Shown here in pieces: positions 6,520 through 8,790 of a stretch of 8,790 nucleotides of DNA (its first letter is position 1; each line of letters begins with the position of its first letter). The stretch lies in the NCBI GenBank assembly GCA_030043155.1, contig JASHYE010000035.1:1-8790 (forward strand), written 5' to 3'. The notes beneath the pieces were generated by a model. It saw nothing but the letters and a program-made list of their open reading frames with translations, was not told the DNA's origin and did no database searches. The translations under genes and the position numbers were made by a program. Origin of the DNA: Candidatus Acidiferrales bacterium (lineage in GTDB: Bacteria; Acidobacteriota; Terriglobia; Acidoferrales; UBA7541).

Positions 6520-6858
6520 ATGACTGAGCGCCGCCTAGCTCGCCGCTATGATTTGGCCCTTCCAGTTGTCGTGCACCTAGCAGTGAACAGGGAAGCGCCT
6601 CACAACGGCCAGACTCGAGACATTTCCACGCGCGGCGTGTACTTTACTCTTCAAAAAGATTTGGTTCCCGGTACGGAATTGGATTTCACTCTCACTTTAC
6701 CAGCGGAGATTACCCAGGGTACGGAAGTGTTCGTCAGGGCACATGGCCGGGTTGTCCGCGTGGATAAGGATAACGAGCCAGACGCGACCGCAAACGTGGG
6801 CGTGGCCGCGGTGATCGAACGCTATGACATCATACGGGGTGAGTCAGGCCGGACCTGA
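6520..6858 (+). CDS. Small PilZ-domain protein, probable c-di-GMP receptor
   Basis: This protein of about 112 residues consists of one PilZ domain. With this start, the RxxxR motif is in ERRLARR near residues 3-9 and DISTRG (34-39) is a canonical DxSxxG motif; the barrel follows to about 105. It is predicted to bind c-di-GMP in the cytosol and act through a partner. AGGAG (6506-6510) is nine bases before the ATG at 6520, against three for an ATG at 6514 that would add two residues, so 6520 is preferred. It is a single-gene unit between the response regulator and the stand-alone activator, with its own sigma-54 promoter. It shares the architecture of the PilZ gene at 2830-3267 but is not closely similar outside the motifs. 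Confidence 0.88.
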   Translation: MTERRLARRYDLALPVVVHLAVNREAPHNGQTRDISTRGVYFTLQKDLVPGTELDFTLTLPAEITQGTEVFVRAHGRVVRVDKDNEPDATANVGVAAVIERYDIIRGESGRT

Positions 6859-6932
6859 TCTCCCGAATTTTACCACCCTGTTTGCCGTGCAGAGAATTTC
6901 ACCTGTCCTCACTCAGCAGTCCGTAGCAGCGG

Positions 6933-6966
6933 GGAAAAACCGTTCCGCAATGTGAAAACAATTTCC
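6933..6966. promoter_or_regulatory. Tandem GGAA-N6-TTCC dyads, candidate enhancer
   Basis: GGAAAAACCGTTCC (6933-6946) and TGAAAACAATTTCC (6953-6966) are two 14-bp dyads whose centres are 20 bp apart, about two helical turns. The second shares the exact 13-mer GAAAACAATTTCC with the dyad at 2789-2804. They lie about 190-210 bp upstream of the predicted start of the 7121-7138 promoter, somewhat far but within the reach of looping activators. The helical phasing suggests cooperative binding of one protein. The binder is not known. Confidence 0.5.
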
Positions 6967-7120
6967 TATCGACATTGGTTATTGTTAACATATCACGCCA
7001 TCATCCAGGCCGATTAATCCAACCGCTAGAAGGGCATCCAGCATATCCAAAGCACAGAAAATAAAACCATTATGTATGTTTTCTACGCTCAAAGATCGAC
7101 TCTTATGCCCTTTGGGTGTA

Positions 7121-7138
7121 TTGGCTTTCAGTGTGCAA
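7121..7138 (+). promoter_or_regulatory. Sigma-54 (-24/-12) promoter for the activator / EPS export genes
   Basis: TTGGCTTTCAGTGTGCAA has TTGGC at -24, TGCAA at -12, and GG and GC exactly 10 bases apart. The predicted start is near 7148, about 43 bases before the first possible start codon. If real, the activator gene is itself under RpoN control and may activate its own transcription together with the downstream export gene. Confidence 0.6.
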
Positions 7139-7152
7139 GGAAGTGACATTCA

Positions 7153-7186
7153 CGGTGCCGAGTTGACGGCACTGTCAGGACGGTGC
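7153..7186 (+). promoter_or_regulatory. Leader hairpins around the activator's ribosome binding site
   Basis: The predicted leader can form an 8-bp stem (CGGTGCCG at 7153-7160 with CGGCACTG at 7167-7174, one G-U pair). GGTGC recurs at 7182-7186, so GCAC (7169-7172) could instead pair with GTGC at 7183-7186 and enclose the AGGA (7177-7180) ribosome binding site in its loop. The two foldings exclude each other. Whether they matter in the cell is inference. Confidence 0.3.
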
Positions 7187-7190
7187 AGCG

Positions 7191-8237
7191 TTGGTGACAA
7201 TGGCTCGGTCCGCTCCTATACGTAGCAATGGTGATGGCTTAAGCATTCCACCCGAACAGGTTGTCTTTGGCTTGTCCGAGACCATGTGCGTCGTGCGCCA
7301 GAAGCTTGAGAAGGTCGCCGGTGCAAATATCCCTATCCTTATTCAGGGCGAGAGCGGAACGGGAAAAGAGATCATTGCCAAGCTTATTCATGCGCGCTCA
7401 CCGTGGAGTTCGGGCCCTTTTGTTAAGGTGAATTGCCCGGCGATTCCCGGAACGCTCGTCGAGAGCGAACTTTTTGGGTATGAGAAAGGAGCCTTTACAG
7501 GCGCGAATGGGACCAAGCCAGGTCGTGTTGAATCCGCGCAGAACGGAACGCTCTTCCTTGATGAGATTGCAGAGCTCGAGTTGGGACTTCAGGCGAAGCT
7601 CCTCCAGCTTCTGCAGGATGGGCAGTTCTGTCCGGTGGGAGGGCAAGAAGATAAAAAGGTCGACGTTCGAGTGATCTGCGCAACGAACCGGAATCTCGGC
7701 GAAGAAATCGAACAGGGCGCCTTCCGACAAGACCTTTTCTATCGAATTAATGTGGTGAATATTCAATTGCCGAGCTTACGCGAACGCGCCGCGGATATTC
7801 CGGATATCTGCGAGTTCTTACGGCAGGTGTACAGTGAGAAGTTTAACCGACCCACCCGTCCACTATCCGCGAGAAAACTGGAAGTGATGCAGCGCTATCA
7901 CTGGCCAGGAAACATTCGCGAGCTGGAAAATCTCATCAAGCGTTATGTGATTTTGGGCAGCGAAGATGCGATCACCGTAGAGCTTTCTCGAACTCCCAGC
8001 TCATCGTTTATTCCGGATATTCCTATCAACGGCAGCGTTTCTCTAAAGAAGCTGACTAGGCAGGCCATGCGTGAATTCGAAAGCAAGATTATCTTGAGGA
8101 TTCTGCAGGCACAGAATTGGAACCGGAAGCGGGCTGCAAGTGCACTGAATATCAGCTATCGAGCATTGCTTTACAAGCTCAAGGAGGCAGGTGTGTCGGC
8201 GCGAAGAACAACCGGAGATGTCCAGCCAAAGGAGTAA
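7191..8237 (+). CDS. Stand-alone sigma-54 activator without receiver domain
   Basis: This 348-residue enhancer-binding protein has no N-terminal sensor beyond about 20 residues, as in PspF-like proteins, so its activity must be set by its amount or by a partner. The AAA+ domain (about 25-255) has Walker A GESGTGKE (53-60), GAFTGA (100-105), Walker B FLDE with Asp124-Glu125, and WPGNIREL (238-245). A linker of about 40 residues leads to a Fis-type HTH (about 308-333, recognition part ISYRALLYKL). The HTH is nearly the same as that of the response regulator at 4698-6167. The start is uncertain: TTG 7191, GTG 7194 and ATG 7200 are in frame, and the only Shine-Dalgarno-like AGGA (7177-7180) is best spaced for TTG. 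A sigma-54 promoter precedes it. The polysaccharide export gene starts five bases after its stop, which implies an operon. Confidence 0.9.
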   Translation: MVTMARSAPIRSNGDGLSIPPEQVVFGLSETMCVVRQKLEKVAGANIPILIQGESGTGKEIIAKLIHARSPWSSGPFVKVNCPAIPGTLVESELFGYEKGAFTGANGTKPGRVESAQNGTLFLDEIAELELGLQAKLLQLLQDGQFCPVGGQEDKKVDVRVICATNRNLGEEIEQGAFRQDLFYRINVVNIQLPSLRERAADIPDICEFLRQVYSEKFNRPTRPLSARKLEVMQRYHWPGNIRELENLIKRYVILGSEDAITVELSRTPSSSFIPDIPINGSVSLKKLTRQAMREFESKIILRILQAQNWNRKRAASALNISYRALLYKLKEAGVSARRTTGDVQPKE

Positions 8238-8242
8238 GCATC

Positions 8243-8790
8243 ATGAACAAGTTTGCGGTTGGAAAAGCAAAATGGGCGTTGATCCTTCCGTTGGTAGCGG
8301 TTTCAGCGCTGATGTGCTCGGCGCAAGACAAGAAGACAACAGCCGCCACTGACCCGGATACACGGGTCAAGACCGCGCAACCGACGAGCCACGTGGATAA
8401 CTCGTGGATCGATAGCAAGTCGTACGTCATCGGCGAGAATGACATGCTGGGAATCGATGTCTGGAAAGAGAAGGAGATCTCACGCGAAATACCAGTACGA
8501 CCGGACGGCAAGATCTCTCTTCCGCTGATCGGCGAAATCCAGGCAGCTGGCCTTACTCCTCTTCAGCTGCAGGATAACATTACGCAGGACCTTAAGGCGT
8601 ACATCGACAACCCGGAAGTCACGGTGATTGTCGACGACCCGCGAAGCCATCAATTCAATATTGTTGGCCAAGTGGTGCGGCCGGGCACTTATCCCTTGAG
8701 CGAATCGATGACCGTGCTCGATGCCATCGCCGAAGCGGGTGGATTCAGGGATTTTGCGAAGGAAACCAAGGTCTACGTTCTCCGTCCATC
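8243..8790 (+). CDS. Polysaccharide export protein, Wza family (3' end outside window)
   Basis: The frame is open from the ATG at 8243 to the end of the window (182 codons, no stop), so this is the N-terminal part of a gene that continues. Residues 1-27 look like a signal peptide (basic start, hydrophobic WALILPLVAVSAL, cleavage after CSA). A cysteine at 25 does not sit in a good lipobox, so lipidation as in Wza is doubtful. Residues about 60-130 match the Poly_export domain (YVIGENDMLGIDVW, then RPDGKISLPLIGEI), and an SLBB-type domain starts near 137 (FNIVGQVVRPGTYPL). Wza-family proteins form the outer-membrane or periplasmic channel for EPS or capsule. AAAGGAG (8228-8234), inside the end of the activator gene, is an excellent ribosome binding site. 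The five-base gap implies cotranscription with the activator. Confidence 0.9.
   Translation, partial: MNKFAVGKAKWALILPLVAVSALMCSAQDKKTTAATDPDTRVKTAQPTSHVDNSWIDSKSYVIGENDMLGIDVWKEKEISREIPVRPDGKISLPLIGEIQAAGLTPLQLQDNITQDLKAYIDNPEVTVIVDDPRSHQFNIVGQVVRPGTYPLSESMTVLDAIAEAGGFRDFAKETKVYVLRP

Larger units (their letters stand above)
6859..7190. other. Regulatory intergenic region upstream of the stand-alone activator
   Basis: No gene is supported in these 332 bases. In order they contain two GGAA-type dyads (6933-6966), an 8-bp TGTTAACA palindrome around 6983-6990, the sigma-54 promoter at 7121-7138 and a leader hairpin at 7153-7174. The segment about 7000-7110 is AT-richer than the genes and could provide a flexible or bent spacer between enhancer and promoter, which is inference. 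Confidence 0.5.

Noticed and set aside
8179..8671. Minus-strand open frames opposite the export gene
   Set aside because: They are shadows of the Wza-type gene, whose plus-strand frame has a signal peptide, an export domain and a strong ribosome binding site.
1..8790. CRISPR array, insertion sequence, transposase or toxin-antitoxin pair
   Set aside because: No regularly spaced repeats, no terminal inverted repeats bounding a transposase, and no small paired genes were seen on either strand.

Overview
This is an 8.8 kb piece of chromosome, probably from an acidobacterium (Terriglobia / Koribacter-like). That placement is an inference from moderately GC-rich DNA, several small single-domain PilZ proteins, and Fis-type enhancer-binding proteins next to a polysaccharide export gene. 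No marker gene settles it. The window reads as a regulatory island at the upstream edge of an exopolysaccharide (EPS) gene cluster.

Layout. Positions 1-434 hold no gene I can support, only a hairpin-rich stretch containing a fragment like the 3' end of a tRNA-Pro. On the minus strand lie a secreted L,D-transpeptidase-family (YkuD) protein (435-1139), a GGDEF-PilZ diguanylate cyclase (1334-2590) and a small PilZ protein (2830-3267). On the plus strand, read divergently, lie a soluble PAS histidine kinase (3464-4705) overlapping its NtrC-type response regulator (4698-6167), a second small PilZ protein (6520-6858), a stand-alone sigma-54 activator without receiver domain (7191-8237) and, 5 bases later, the 5' part of a Wza-type polysaccharide export gene that runs off the end (8243-8790).

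How they may work together. Both activators keep the Walker A, GAFTGA and Fis-HTH signatures, and their recognition helices are nearly identical. By eye, three good -24/-12 (sigma-54) promoters precede the GGDEF-PilZ gene (minus strand, 2671-2687), the second PilZ gene (6441-6458) and the stand-alone activator (7121-7138). A weaker one may serve the first PilZ gene (3364-3380). A 13-base sequence, GAAAACAATTTCC, lies at enhancer distance upstream of two of these promoters, inside a GGAA-N6-TTCC dyad. A second such dyad sits about 20 bp from one copy. The simplest model is a sigma-54 circuit that couples a phosphorelay to c-di-GMP synthesis, c-di-GMP sensing and EPS export. The domains and promoter matches are read from sequence; the wiring is inference.
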